Shown here piece after piece: positions 34,339-42,185 of a stretch of DNA of 54,825 bases. Each line of letters starts with the position of its first letter. Within the stretch, counting starts at the first letter, position 1. The position numbers and the translations under genes are program-made. The stretch comes from Candidatus Aminicenantota bacterium (GTDB lineage Bacteria; Acidobacteriota; Aminicenantia; UBA2199), in assembly GCA_016934745.1 (NCBI GenBank), contig JAFGSF010000055.1, positions 1 to 54,825 on the forward strand, in the 5' to 3' direction. Below the pieces are notes generated by a model, which had not been told where the DNA came from, made no database searches, and saw only the letters and a list, made by a program, of their open reading frames with translations.

Positions 34339-34383
34339 CGGGTTCGAGTAGGAACGTACGGTGGTGTACCTGACTCGAACCCG
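34339..34383. repeat. 11-bp inverted repeat between divergent promoters
   Basis: CGGGTTCGAGT (34339-34349) and ACTCGAACCCG (34373-34383) pair perfectly around a 23-nt loop that can pair further (AGG with CCT). It lies between the tdh promoter (minus) and the promoter of the membrane-protein gene (plus), so it sits outside both leaders. It may be a regulator's twin site or a structured element. A smaller hairpin (CGGAGG...CTTCCG) follows near 34403-34421. Confidence 0.55.
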
Positions 34384-34458
34384 GGAGTTCCGAATGGATG
34401 ATCGGAGGAAAAATACTTCCGTGGATTTTTCATTGGCTAATAGGAATGCGACAAGGCA

Positions 34459-34486
34459 TTGCAATTTAGCAGCGTACGGATATAAT
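34459..34486 (+). promoter_or_regulatory. promoter of the 34505 membrane-protein gene
   Basis: TTGCAA (34459-34464), 16-bp spacer, perfect TATAAT (34481-34486). The predicted start near 34493 leaves about 12 nt including GAGGTG before the ATG. Confidence 0.6.
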
Positions 34487-34504
34487 ATCGCCCTGAGGTG
34501 AAAA

Positions 34505-35347
34505 ATGCCAAAACGAAAAACACTTCTGCTCTGGCTGATTGCGTTGCTATTAACAATCGTTCTGGCTGTTTATCAGCGCCTGAGCGGCCCGACCCATCCG
34601 GTTAGGAGAACAGAAAATATCGCCGGCGTCGAATTCAGCTATAAATTCTATCGCAGCTGGAACTCGGGCCAAACGTTGCCGGTACGGATAAAAACCAATA
34701 ACGACATGGTCCATGCCCGAATATATTACCGCCGTTATCCTCCGCTGGACAATGAGAACTGGTCGCGAACAGCCATGGAGAAAAAAGCAGGATTGCTTAC
34801 GGCGTCAATCCCGGGCCAGCCCCCGGCCGGCAAAGTGATCTATAAAGTGGAAGCAATGGCCGGAGGAAAAAACGTCTGGCTGAACAGCGGCCGGGCCGTA
34901 GTCGCACGCTTCAAGGGCAAAGTCCCGACCGTTCTGATTATTGTGCACATCATTTTCATGTTTAGCGGTTTGTTGCTGGCCTTCCGAACTGGCCTAGAGG
35001 CCCTGCACCGGGATGGTCACTGGCAAAAATTGGTTGCCTGGACTCTAGGCATAACTTTTTGCGGCGGCCTGATTCTCGGACCGCTGATACAGAAATTTGC
35101 TTTTGGCGCCCTCTGGACCGGGTTCCCATTGGGCGGCGACCTGACTGACAGCAAGACGCTTTTTGCCGTTTTGGTCTGGCTGGCTGCATTTTTTTTGCGT
35201 CATAAAAGCAAGTGGTGGCCATTGGCCGCAACCGTATTAATGATTACGATCTATCTCATTCCCCACTCGCTGCTTGGATCGGAATTAAATTACCGAACCG
35301 GTAAAATAGAGACCGCAACGACAAGTGAGTCCACACGTCCAAAATAA
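34505..35347 (+). CDS. membrane protein of unknown function
   Basis: A 280-residue protein not recognised as a named family. One N-terminal helix (about 7-25) is followed by a periplasmic domain of about 115 residues rich in strands (VEFSYKFYRSW, ARIYYRRYPP, KVIYKVEAMA), which reads like an immunoglobulin-type fold. Four more helices follow (about 143-162, 175-193, 215-232, 240-258). The loop LGPLIQKFAFGALWTGFPLGGDLTDSKT is rich in Gly, Trp and Asp and looks conserved, as in small sensor or redox membrane modules. GAGGTGAAAA precedes the ATG. It stands alone between tdh and the kinase-PPDK unit. Confidence 0.6.
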   Translation: MPKRKTLLLWLIALLLTIVLAVYQRLSGPTHPVRRTENIAGVEFSYKFYRSWNSGQTLPVRIKTNNDMVHARIYYRRYPPLDNENWSRTAMEKKAGLLTASIPGQPPAGKVIYKVEAMAGGKNVWLNSGRAVVARFKGKVPTVLIIVHIIFMFSGLLLAFRTGLEALHRDGHWQKLVAWTLGITFCGGLILGPLIQKFAFGALWTGFPLGGDLTDSKTLFAVLVWLAAFFLRHKSKWWPLAATVLMITIYLIPHSLLGSELNYRTGKIETATTSESTRPK

Positions 35348-35400
35348 AGTAAGACAAAGCCTGCCTGTCAATTGGAGTCGCTATTTTTTAGCGCCTGTCG

Positions 35401-35429
35401 TTGTAATTCGCAGCGAGATGGCGTATAAT
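35401..35429 (+). promoter_or_regulatory. promoter of the kinase-ppdK operon
   Basis: TTGTAA (35401-35406), 17-bp spacer, perfect TATAAT (35424-35429). The predicted start near 35436 gives a short leader with TAGGAAA before the ATG at 35454. Confidence 0.65.
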
Positions 35430-35453
35430 TGATTCTCGCACACTAGGAAATTC

Positions 35454-36251
35454 ATGAAAATAATTGAATTCAATCCCGAAAGTCAATCGACCGCATTTTC
35501 TAAAGACCAGACAGGCCTGAACGATATTTTTCGGGAAATTCTGCCCGTCATATTTCATAAATTAAAAAATAAATTGACGCCGATCATTGGCTACACCGAG
35601 ATACTGAAGTCCAGAACCCGGGATGAATTCTTCATTGAAAGACTGGGCAAAATTGAAAATAATGCCAACGAATTGACTTCGATGTTGAATATTTTAAAGG
35701 ATTATTTAAAAATCGAAGCCAAGCCGAAGCGGGCTGGAAATCTCAACCATATTGTGCAAAAACTGAAACCGGACTGGCAAAGAACAGCGTCCGAAAATGA
35801 AATTGATTTTCTATTCAACCTGGATCGCAACGTCCCGAACATGCCACTCCGGCACGGACAGATAGAACTGCTGCTGCTGAATCTGGCGGCCAATGCATTG
35901 ACGTCATTGCAAATGAAAAAATTGCCGCCAAGGGAAATTCAACTGAACACCCGCCTGGAAGATCACCAGGTGAAATTAATTATTCGAGACAGCGGAATGG
36001 GCATGGAACAAAATGAATTAAACAATATCTGGGCTCCATTTTATGCGAAATTTCAAAATGGCACCGGGCTGGGACTGCTTATCTGCGAAAAGATTATCGC
36101 CAACCATGCCGCTTCATGCCAGGTCCGTTCCCACCTCGGGGTATTCACTGAATTCGAGATAGTTTTCCCCTTGCCTGAAAAATCAAAAAAAAGAAAATTA
36201 AAATCGCAACGAATGAACCAAACGATAAAAAAAACAAAGGAGGATTCATGA
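35454..36251 (+). CDS. soluble histidine kinase coupled to PPDK
   Basis: A 265-residue protein without membrane helices or an N-terminal sensor domain. The first 30 residues lead straight to a dimerisation helix with an H-box-like FHKLKNKLTPIIGYTEIL; the canonical H-E is H-K here. A GHKL ATPase follows: N-box LLLNLAANALTSL, G1 IRDSGMGMEQ, F-box IWAPFYAKF, G2 NGTGLGLLICEKII. It ends in a lysine/arginine-rich tail. Its stop codon overlaps the ppdK start (ATGA), so both are translated together. Whether it phosphorylates a regulator or PPDK itself is unknown, and no response regulator is near. Confidence 0.78.
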   Translation: MKIIEFNPESQSTAFSKDQTGLNDIFREILPVIFHKLKNKLTPIIGYTEILKSRTRDEFFIERLGKIENNANELTSMLNILKDYLKIEAKPKRAGNLNHIVQKLKPDWQRTASENEIDFLFNLDRNVPNMPLRHGQIELLLLNLAANALTSLQMKKLPPREIQLNTRLEDHQVKLIIRDSGMGMEQNELNNIWAPFYAKFQNGTGLGLLICEKIIANHAASCQVRSHLGVFTEFEIVFPLPEKSKKRKLKSQRMNQTIKKTKEDS

Positions 36252-38932
36252 GCAGCAAATATGTGTACTTTTTTTCCAAGGATTTAAGCGAAGGCAGCAA
36301 GGAAATGAAAAATCTTCTGGGCGGCAAAGGATCGGGACTGGCTGAAATGGCCAGCATTGGGCTTCCCGTCCCCGCCGGATTCACCATTACGACTGAAGTT
36401 TGTGATTTGTTCTATAAAAATAACCGTCAATACCCCGCTGGCCTGGACAAGGAAGTGGACGAAAACATGAAGAAACTGGAAAAAATCACCGGAAAGAAAT
36501 TTGGCGATGCCAATGATCCGCTGCTGGTTTCGGTCCGCTCAGGCGCGCCATTATCCATGCCCGGCATGATGGAAACCATTCTTAACCTGGGACTGAACGA
36601 TCAATCGGTTGCCGGCCTGTCTAAAAAGACCGGCAACCGCCGTTTTGCGCTCGATGCCTATCGCCGCTTCATCATGATGTACGGATCTACGGCCAAAGGC
36701 ATTGATCGCGAAGAATTCAACCATGCGTTTGATTCCATCAAGAATGAGCTCAGCAGAAAAAGACTGGGTCTGGCCGCGCAGATCAAAGTAAACGATACCG
36801 ATGTCGATGAAAAAGAATTAGAGGCGCTGGTCACTGCATTTAAAGCCATTTACAAAAAACATATCGGTACGGATTTTCCACAGGATCCAAAAGAACAGTT
36901 ATGGGGATCCGTTGACGCTGTTTTCGGCTCCTGGATGGCAGAAAAAGCGGTGACCTACCGGCGTGTGGAAAAAATCAAAGGCGTCATCGGCACAGCCGTC
37001 AATGTACAACAGATGGTATTCGGCAATATGGGAGCCAAGAGCGGCACCGGAGTTTGTTTCACCCGTGATCCCAATAGTGGTGAAAACATGTTTTATGGCG
37101 ACTATCTGGTCAATGCCCAGGGAGAAGACGTCGTGGCCGGCATCCGCACGCCGATCAGATTGGCTGAATTTGAAAAAACCGATCCCAAGTCCTATGCCCA
37201 ACTGGTTGATGTCCGGCGCATACTGGAATCCCATTTCAAGGATATGCAGGACCTGGAGTTCACGGTTGAAGAAGGGCGGCTCTTCATGCTGCAGTGCCGT
37301 ACCGGCAAAAGATCCCCGGCCGCCGCTTTCAGAGTTGCCGTCGATATGGTGAATGAAAATTTGATCAGCAAGGAGGAGGCACTGCTGCGCATCCAGGACA
37401 AAGATATTGAAGGAATATTCTACCCGATCATCGATCCCGAGCAGAAGGAAGAAATGAAAAAAAATTTTCTGGTTTCAGGCATTGACGCCGTCCCTGGAGC
37501 TGCGACCGGCATGGTGGTCTTTAACGCCAAAGATGCGGAAGCCGCAGCTTCCAGGAATGAAAAAGTGATCCTGGTCAGAAAGGAAACCAGCCCCGAGGAT
37601 GTCGGTGGCATGCATGCCGCTCAAGGCATCCTGACCGCGACCGGAGGTAAAACCTCGCACGCAGCCGTGGTGGCCCGAGGCTGGGGTAAATGCTGCATTG
37701 TCGGTTGCGAAGAACTGAACATCAACTACGAAAAAGAAGAATTGTCAGTCGGAGACATCGTGGTAAAAAAGGGAGACGCAATCACCATCAACGGCTCTAC
37801 TGGTCAGGTTTTCCTAGGCGCTTTGAATCTGATCAAGCCCGAGCCCCCAGCCTCCTTCAATACCCTGATGAGTTGGGTTGATAAAATCCGCGCCATTAAA
37901 GTGCGCACCAACGCCGATACTCCGGATGATGCGCGCAAGGCCGTTGAGCTCGGTGCGGAAGGCATCGGGCTTTGCCGGACCGAACACATGTTTTTCTCCA
38001 CCGAGGAGCGCCGTTTGACCATCCAGGAAATGATTGTCGCCGAAACCCTGGAAGGCCGCATCAACGCATTGAACAGACTGCTCCCCTTTCAAAAAGAAGA
38101 TTTCAAGGGCATATTCAAGGCCATGGACGGCTACCCGGTGACCATTCGTCTTATCGACCCGCCGCTTCATGAGTTTGTGCCCCATAGCGAGGATAAACAG
38201 AAGCATCTGGCTCAGAAAATCGGTGTCCCTTATGAAAAGATCCGCATCCGGGTCGAACAACTACACGAGGCCAACCCCATGCTCGGTCACCGCGGCTGCC
38301 GCCTGGCCATAACCTACCCAGAAATCCTGGATATGCAGGTCAGAGCGATTATTGAAGCCGCCTGCGAATGCACCGCTGCCGGAATCAAGGTTTTTCCAGA
38401 GATCATGATCCCGTTGACCATTGATAAAAAGGAACTATTGATACTGGAAACACGCACACGCCAGGTTGCTGACGAAATCATTAAAACCAGGGCGGCAAAA
38501 CTGAAATATCTGGTCGGGACCATGATCGAAGTGCCGCGGGCAGCCCTGCTGGCCGATCACATTGCCGAGGTAGCCGAGTTCTTTTCCTTCGGCACCAATG
38601 ACCTGACCCAGATGACCATGGGCATTTCACGCGACGATGCCGGCAAGTTCTTGCCAGAGTATGTTGATGAAAAGAAAGCCGGTATCTTCAGCGACGATCC
38701 CTTCCAGTCGCTTGATCAGGCCGGCGTGGGCATGCTGGTCAAAATGGCCATCGAAAAAGGTCGTAAAACCAAGCCGGATTTAAAGATTGGCATCTGCGGA
38801 GAACATGGCGGCGATCCAAAGTCGGTGGAATTCTGCTGCCGGGTTGGGATGAATTACGTTTCATGTTCCCCGTTTCGCGTGCCCATCGCACGATTAGCGG
38901 CAGCCCAGGCGAAATTGAAAGCCAGCAAATAA
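36248..38932 (+). CDS. ppdK: pyruvate, phosphate dikinase
   Basis: An 894-residue enzyme that interconverts pyruvate, ATP and Pi with PEP, AMP and PPi. The N-terminal nucleotide domain begins KYVYFFSKDL and has LLGGKGSGLAEMASIGLPVP. The swivelling phosphohistidine domain carries GGKTSHAAVVARGWGK with His471 as the carrier. The C-terminal TIM barrel has IGLCRTEHMFF, MLGHRGCRLAI, and the SFGTNDLTQMTMGISRDD and GICGEHGGDP blocks. All catalytic regions are intact and the length is normal. AAGGAGG sets the ATG, which overlaps the kinase stop. It serves gluconeogenesis from fermented amino acids or a PPi-linked glycolysis. Confidence 0.96.
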   Translation: MSSKYVYFFSKDLSEGSKEMKNLLGGKGSGLAEMASIGLPVPAGFTITTEVCDLFYKNNRQYPAGLDKEVDENMKKLEKITGKKFGDANDPLLVSVRSGAPLSMPGMMETILNLGLNDQSVAGLSKKTGNRRFALDAYRRFIMMYGSTAKGIDREEFNHAFDSIKNELSRKRLGLAAQIKVNDTDVDEKELEALVTAFKAIYKKHIGTDFPQDPKEQLWGSVDAVFGSWMAEKAVTYRRVEKIKGVIGTAVNVQQMVFGNMGAKSGTGVCFTRDPNSGENMFYGDYLVNAQGEDVVAGIRTPIRLAEFEKTDPKSYAQLVDVRRILESHFKDMQDLEFTVEEGRLFMLQCRTGKRSPAAAFRVAVDMVNENLISKEEALLRIQDKDIEGIFYPIIDPEQKEEMKKNFLVSGIDAVPGAATGMVVFNAKDAEAAASRNEKVILVRKETSPEDVGGMHAAQGILTATGGKTSHAAVVARGWGKCCIVGCEELNINYEKEELSVGDIVVKKGDAITINGSTGQVFLGALNLIKPEPPASFNTLMSWVDKIRAIKVRTNADTPDDARKAVELGAEGIGLCRTEHMFFSTEERRLTIQEMIVAETLEGRINALNRLLPFQKEDFKGIFKAMDGYPVTIRLIDPPLHEFVPHSEDKQKHLAQKIGVPYEKIRIRVEQLHEANPMLGHRGCRLAITYPEILDMQVRAIIEAACECTAAGIKVFPEIMIPLTIDKKELLILETRTRQVADEIIKTRAAKLKYLVGTMIEVPRAALLADHIAEVAEFFSFGTNDLTQMTMGISRDDAGKFLPEYVDEKKAGIFSDDPFQSLDQAGVGMLVKMAIEKGRKTKPDLKIGICGEHGGDPKSVEFCCRVGMNYVSCSPFRVPIARLAAAQAKLKASK

Positions 38933-39044
38933 AAGCAAGCGTTTTTCGGGATTGTTCTGGAATCGTTCTCGATCATGATCAAATGTACGCGGAACATGCC
39001 CGTGCCTTTCTTTTTTATTTATTAGGAATGTACCGATGGCCCGG

Positions 39045-39290
39045 TCAGCGCTGGGGATATTTTCGACGCGGTTTACGGCTTACTGGCATTTCGTTCGGAT
39101 CGCGGCTTTCCTCGTATCTTCCCCGTTGGGCAGCCCTGATCTTGGTCACGACATCGGCTTCACTATTTTTAATCTTAATTTTTTCGCCGCTAAGCAGAGT
39201 GATGATTAAAGCGGGTGTCGATTCCACCTGGCTGATCTGATCGACATTGAGCAATATTTCGGTGCCGTCGAGAAGAAAAAGCCGAATCAT
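39045..39290 (-). CDS. FlbD-like small protein
   Basis: An 81-residue protein. The first 60 residues follow the FlbD pattern: MIRLFLLDGTEILLN, then QISQVESTPALIITLLSGEKIKIKN, then a short helix. FlbD occurs in flagellar operons of Gram-positive bacteria and spirochaetes, but here no flagellar gene is nearby. A basic tail (RKPRRKYPQR) follows the domain. ATG at 39290 lies after GGAGG at ten bases; the frame opens 16 codons earlier without a site. It converges on ppdK. Confidence 0.7.
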   Translation of the reverse strand: MIRLFLLDGTEILLNVDQISQVESTPALIITLLSGEKIKIKNSEADVVTKIRAAQRGRYEESRDPNEMPVSRKPRRKYPQR

Positions 39291-39423
39291 CTTGTCGCTG
39301 CCTCCGTTCTTTTGCCCGTACATAAGCCATTTTACCATGGCTGGCTGTTATCATAGCATTTTTTATCAGATTGCACAATTTTTCATTTGCATCAGTTGAC
39401 CTGCGGACTGAAAATGGATTAAT

Positions 39424-39452
39424 TTGACATTCACGCCCCTCGCCTTTATAGT
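39424..39452 (+). promoter_or_regulatory. consensus promoter six bases before the 39459 start codon
   Basis: TTGACA (39424-39429), 17-bp spacer, TATAGT (39447-39452), then TCCGTC and ATG. Transcription would start at the A of ATG, giving a leaderless mRNA; no ribosome site is present. Confidence 0.65.
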
Positions 39453-39458
39453 TCCGTC

Positions 39459-40202
39459 ATGGATGCCGCTCAATTTCACGCCCATTACCGTTTGCAGGCC
39501 GATTGGCTGTCCCAGTCCCGGAGCTATCTATACCGCAAGATCGCCCTGGCCCGCTATAAACGCATCCTTGATCTGGGGTGCGGCTGCGGCGTGATTACGG
39601 AAGAGATCCGTGCCATATGCGCCCTGCCGGTATTTGGCGTCGACCGTGACCCGGCCGTGATTGCTTTCGCGAAAAAAGAATATCCCCAGAATCGATTTTG
39701 GGTTGCCGACGAAAATGCTCTGCTTGAACAGGGCCTGTCATTTGATCTGATCATCCTTTCGTTTGTCCTTATGTGGCAGGCCAAGCCATTGCGTTTTTTG
39801 CAAAAAATAATTAAGCTGCTGGACAAAAGAGGTACGCTGCTGATTCTGGCCGAACCTGATTACGGCGGCCGCATTGATTTTCCCGATGAGCTCAATTTCT
39901 TAAACGCAATCTTCATCAACCATATCGCCAGCCAAGAAGGCGATCCTTTCATCGGCAGAAAAATAAACGGATTATTGTCAGCCTTGGGCTTGCAGGCCGA
40001 AGTCGGCTTGGCCAGTCATCTTCATTTCCCGGCTGAGTTCGATCCGGTCACCTGGGAAAAGGAATGGCGTTTCTGGCAGGAACTTGCCGGTCTCTCCAGC
40101 CGGGTGGTAAAAAAAATCCTGCGTCTCGAAAAAAAGGCTGCCCGCTCGCGGCAACGTCTGGTCCTATTCCCGGTTTTCTATGCGATTGCCCGCATGCCTT
40201 AA
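39459..40202 (+). CDS. class I SAM-dependent methyltransferase
   Basis: A 247-residue enzyme with the SAM-binding core RILDLGCGCGVITEEI, acidic loop FGVDRDPAVIAFA, VADENALL, and LDKRGTLLILAEPDYGG after strand 4. This is the Methyltransf_11/25 type. The substrate is unknown; a glycine-rich and basic C-terminus (KKAARSRQRL) is unremarkable. It appears to be transcribed from a start-codon-adjacent promoter. Its stop codon overlaps that of the convergent pseudokinase gene by three bases. Confidence 0.82.
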   Translation: MDAAQFHAHYRLQADWLSQSRSYLYRKIALARYKRILDLGCGCGVITEEIRAICALPVFGVDRDPAVIAFAKKEYPQNRFWVADENALLEQGLSFDLIILSFVLMWQAKPLRFLQKIIKLLDKRGTLLILAEPDYGGRIDFPDELNFLNAIFINHIASQEGDPFIGRKINGLLSALGLQAEVGLASHLHFPAEFDPVTWEKEWRFWQELAGLSSRVVKKILRLEKKAARSRQRLVLFPVFYAIARMP

Positions 40203-42022
40203 AAAGTCAGTCTAACGGCAACCGTCAGCCAGACTTTGACCTTGACATTATCCTTCAAGGCCGGTGAGTATTTCCACTTGGAAAGGGTATCTTCCACCAG
40301 GGACTGGACATCGGCCGCCACATTGCTTTTTAAAAATTTAATTTTTGTGACATCGCCGTTTTCATCTACCAAAATCAGTGTCGGGATGGTCATCACTTGG
40401 CCACGATACTTGGTCCGCATGGAAGTATTGATCGCCGGAGGTTTGCCGGAAATTTTTTCGGGCTTGACCGTGACTTCATTCAAAGCCACCTGCGTCCCTT
40501 CTTTAACCCTGGCAGCCTCGATGCGCTTCCTTTCGGCTTCCTGTTGTCTCAGATTCTCCTCTTCTTTCCTTTTTAATTCTTCCTGGGCTTTTTGGGCTTC
40601 CAGGTCTTTTTGAAATTGCTCCGCCTCCAGCTGCTTGCGGGCATCATCCTCGGCTCTCTGCTTGGCCAGCTCATCCGCCTTTTTTTTCTTCAGATCATCA
40701 AGGCGCTGTTTTTCAAGTTCCAATGCTTTCTTTTGAGCTTCGGTCGCCGTAGCAGCCAGCATCTCCAACTGCCTGATTTTTTCATTCTGCTCGTTGATCA
40801 GTTTGGCGAGTTCGTTCTGTTGGTTCCGCCTCAACTGGTCTTCGGTCTTGACCTTTTCCGCCGTCAGCTTCTCGGTTTTCTTTGCCTGGCTAAAGTATAT
40901 ATAGCCGATGCCCGCACCGGCCACAGCCACGATCGCCACCACGGCCCAGATCAGGGGCGATATTTTTTTTCGCTTGTCCAACTCATCCAGGATACCGCTG
41001 ACCAAGTCCTCCCTTTTCACCTGGGATTGCGGTGCGACGGGTTCCTTTTTAGGTTCTGGAATAACGTAAACCAACTCCTGCTTGCACAATTTATCTTCCT
41101 CTTCAATGCCTTCCCCATAAAGGGAGTTCATGAAATAGGCCAGGTTGAAGGTTATGGAAGACAGTTCTTCAATATGAAAATAGTTGGCAATGAAATCCTT
41201 GAGTTCCTTAATGGTTAAAAACCGTTTCAACGGATTGGGATTCAGAGTTTTTTTCAGGAAAGTAATCAGATAAGTCAAAAAGTTTTTATCGGTCGATGGA
41301 ATGAGATGGGAAAAAGTCAAATTGGTGAACTTGGCTTCGAAATCTTCACCGGGCATGCAAGAGAAGTACTTGCCGGTCAGAATCCGGTAAAGCAGATAGC
41401 CCAAATGGTAGATATCCGACTGGGAAACTATTTTTTCTTTCCTGAGCAGTTCGGGCGTCAGCCAGGAGCCATAACGTTTTTCTATTTCCCCGAAAAGCAC
41501 CTCGTTCCTTTCCAAATACTGGAAAATTCCATAATTCTTCAGGGCAATCTTTCCGTCATAGTGAATCATGATATTGTCGGGAGTTAAAAAACCGTGGAAC
41601 GATTTTTCACCACTGACAATGATTGAGGAACCCAATTCTATGATATCGGCAATGGCGATACACATGGACATGGCCAGGTCAAAATTGATTGAAAGACCTT
41701 TCTTTTCGACGTCCTTGAGCATCTGCTCGATATTTTTCCCCTGAAAATGCTCAAAAACCAATTGACATTGATTGTTGTTGACAATGATTTTTTCAGGTGA
41801 AAACAAAAATGGGATATTCGATTTTTTTATCCCCTCCAGAAGTATCTTGACCCGTTTCCAGATATCGGCATTGCCGAAAATAGAAGGATTCACATCGCAT
41901 AGCACCTTGTGGCCGACGGGTTTTCGATTTATTACCGGTGCCGCATGATAATTCATTCCCATGGTGTCGGAAAACATTTCACGAAAATAAATGTAATCAT
42001 TCACGACTTTATATTCTTTCAT
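40199..42022 (-). CDS. pseudokinase-coiled coil-TonB C-terminal fusion protein
   Basis: A 607-residue protein of unusual build. Residues about 5-285 follow a serine/threonine kinase fold, but key residues are changed. The catalytic loop HRDLKPEN is HGFLTPDN (143-150), losing the catalytic Asp and Lys. The DFG is NYG (163-165). The later TPELL and SDIYHLGYLLYRILTG blocks remain intact. One membrane helix (IWAVVAIVAVAGAGIGYIYF, about 358-377) is followed by a Lys/Glu/Gln-rich coiled coil (385-515), then a TonB-like C-terminal domain (about 530-607, ending KWKYSPALKDNVKVKVWLTVAVRLTF in two parts). The kinase-like part is cytoplasmic and TonB would be periplasmic. ATG chosen after GAGGTGAAA. Confidence 0.85.
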   Translation of the reverse strand: MKEYKVVNDYIYFREMFSDTMGMNYHAAPVINRKPVGHKVLCDVNPSIFGNADIWKRVKILLEGIKKSNIPFLFSPEKIIVNNNQCQLVFEHFQGKNIEQMLKDVEKKGLSINFDLAMSMCIAIADIIELGSSIIVSGEKSFHGFLTPDNIMIHYDGKIALKNYGIFQYLERNEVLFGEIEKRYGSWLTPELLRKEKIVSQSDIYHLGYLLYRILTGKYFSCMPGEDFEAKFTNLTFSHLIPSTDKNFLTYLITFLKKTLNPNPLKRFLTIKELKDFIANYFHIEELSSITFNLAYFMNSLYGEGIEEEDKLCKQELVYVIPEPKKEPVAPQSQVKREDLVSGILDELDKRKKISPLIWAVVAIVAVAGAGIGYIYFSQAKKTEKLTAEKVKTEDQLRRNQQNELAKLINEQNEKIRQLEMLAATATEAQKKALELEKQRLDDLKKKKADELAKQRAEDDARKQLEAEQFQKDLEAQKAQEELKRKEEENLRQQEAERKRIEAARVKEGTQVALNEVTVKPEKISGKPPAINTSMRTKYRGQVMTIPTLILVDENGDVTKIKFLKSNVAADVQSLVEDTLSKWKYSPALKDNVKVKVWLTVAVRLTF

Positions 42023-42051
42023 TTTCACCTCGCTCATTGATTTAGAAGCAT

Positions 42052-42081
42052 AATATATAAAATAAATTAAAAAATTGCAAT
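42052..42081 (-). promoter_or_regulatory. promoter region of the pseudokinase-TonB gene
   Basis: Minus strand TTGCAA (42081-42076), 18-bp spacer, TATATT (42057-42052). A perfect TTGACA lies slightly upstream (42090-42085) but pairs only with a poor -10. The stretch is very AT-rich, so the exact boxes are uncertain. Confidence 0.4.
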
Positions 42082-42117
42082 AGTGTCAAGTGTTTTTTTG
42101 CCTGCACTTGGGCGGTT

Positions 42118-42146
42118 TGAATTTTGGATACAGCTGTGCTAGAATT
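42118..42146 (+). promoter_or_regulatory. promoter of the thioredoxin-fold pair
   Basis: TTGAAT (42118-42123), 17-bp spacer, TAGAAT (42141-42146). It diverges from the pseudokinase promoter. The leader of about 33 nt carries GTGAGGA before a GTG start. Confidence 0.55.
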
Positions 42147-42185
42147 TTCTCCAATAGTGTCCATATTTTGACGTGAGGATAAATC

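Noticed and set aside
34339..34383. Degenerate tRNA at the GGTTCGA repeat
   Set aside because: Both arms are copies of one inverted repeat; no acceptor, D or anticodon arm can be formed.
34137..34433. 98-codon frame upstream of tdh on the minus strand
   Set aside because: It starts in the intergenic inverted repeat, runs out of frame through the tdh start region and has no ribosome site.
40592..41218. 208-codon Leu/Phe-rich frame opposite the pseudokinase gene
   Set aside because: It mirrors the Lys/Glu-rich coiled coil on the other strand, which produces Phe/Leu-rich antisense; no promoter or ribosome site.
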